Assembly (NCBI GenBank): GCA_013396655.1
Contig: WBMV01006288.1
Location: forward strand, 638,490-702,489
Source: Campylorhamphus procurvoides
Taxonomy: Eukaryota > Chordata > Aves > Passeriformes > Dendrocolaptidae
Length of the DNA stretch: 64,000 nucleotides
Reading direction: 5' to 3'
Numbering within the stretch: the stretch's first letter is position 1; each line of letters begins with the position of its first letter. This document shows, in pieces, positions 63,793 to 64,000 of the stretch. Both the position numbers and the translations under genes were made by a program. A model generated the notes under the pieces. That model saw nothing but the letters and a program-made list of their open reading frames with translations. It was not told the DNA's origin and did not search any database.

Positions 63793-64000
63793 GTATATAT
63801 CTGGGGTTCTCTGATTGAATTTAATTTTTATCCTTTGAGATTTTTTAATACTTTTATTTGCGTTCCTGGACCAAAACCAAAACAAAAAAATGTCTTTTGA
63901 ATCATTTCACATTATCACCTGAGTATCCTGAGAAGACAGGAGGAAAGAAGAATGGACTTTTGGTTCACATTATAAGATTTAAAGGCTTATGTTTTTTGCA
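63793..64000. other. AT-rich DNA to the window edge
   Basis: A short A-rich tract (ACCAAAACCAAAACAAAAAAA, about 63872-63892) is the only notable element. Nothing else is recognised. Confidence 0.6.

Noticed and set aside
1..64000. Search for CRISPR arrays, operons, prokaryotic promoters and transfer or ribosomal RNA genes
   Set aside because: The window is vertebrate DNA. No regularly spaced repeats with spacers and no cloverleaf or ribosomal RNA sequence were recognised.

Overview
This window looks like intergenic, or possibly deep intronic, DNA from a bird, most likely a neoavian. It is AT-rich. It carries several CR1 LINE fragments with the typical avian 3' end (ATTCTATG-type octamers), a solo LTR whose sequence resembles an LTR family I know from neoavian genomes, and many A/C-rich or G/T-rich low-complexity tracts of the AAACC/GGTTT kind. 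I found no intact protein-coding gene, no RNA gene that I recognise, no CpG-island promoter and no CRISPR array. The longest stop-free frame outside repeats is 176 codons (20858-21388, minus) and resembles no protein family I know.

Layout. 1-8129: single-copy-looking AT-rich DNA with simple repeats, a 21-base C run and one exon-like segment (1043-1136). 8130-8960: CR1 3' fragment, plus strand. 8961-17654: featureless AT-rich DNA. 17655-18309: CR1 3' fragment, minus strand. 18310-19398: unclassified DNA with a minus-strand coding-like stretch. 19399-20392: a nearly complete solo LTR, plus strand. 20393-31188: AT-rich DNA with a GGAA microsatellite and T-rich tracts. 31189-31248: a 60-N assembly gap, just after a C run and close to two palindromes. 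31249-45518: AT-rich DNA with two small tandem duplications. 45519-48097: a transposon cluster made of an antisense LTR-like element with a recognisable promoter, an A/C-rich tract, and a 1.65-kb decayed CR1 carrying part of the reverse-transcriptase domain. 48098-63659: AT-rich DNA with TG/CA microsatellites and a second exon-like segment (53893/53917-54316). 63660-63792: an old CR1 3' end, minus strand.

No genes work together here. The content is a record of retroelement insertion and decay. The most informative items are the promoter-like architecture of the antisense LTR at 45519-46035 (two CArG boxes, a palindrome, a TATA box and a polyadenylation signal), the two exon-like segments with splice-site-like borders, and a few strong inverted repeats. 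I see no convincing evidence for a new biological system. All family assignments come from recognition by eye and were not checked by a search.
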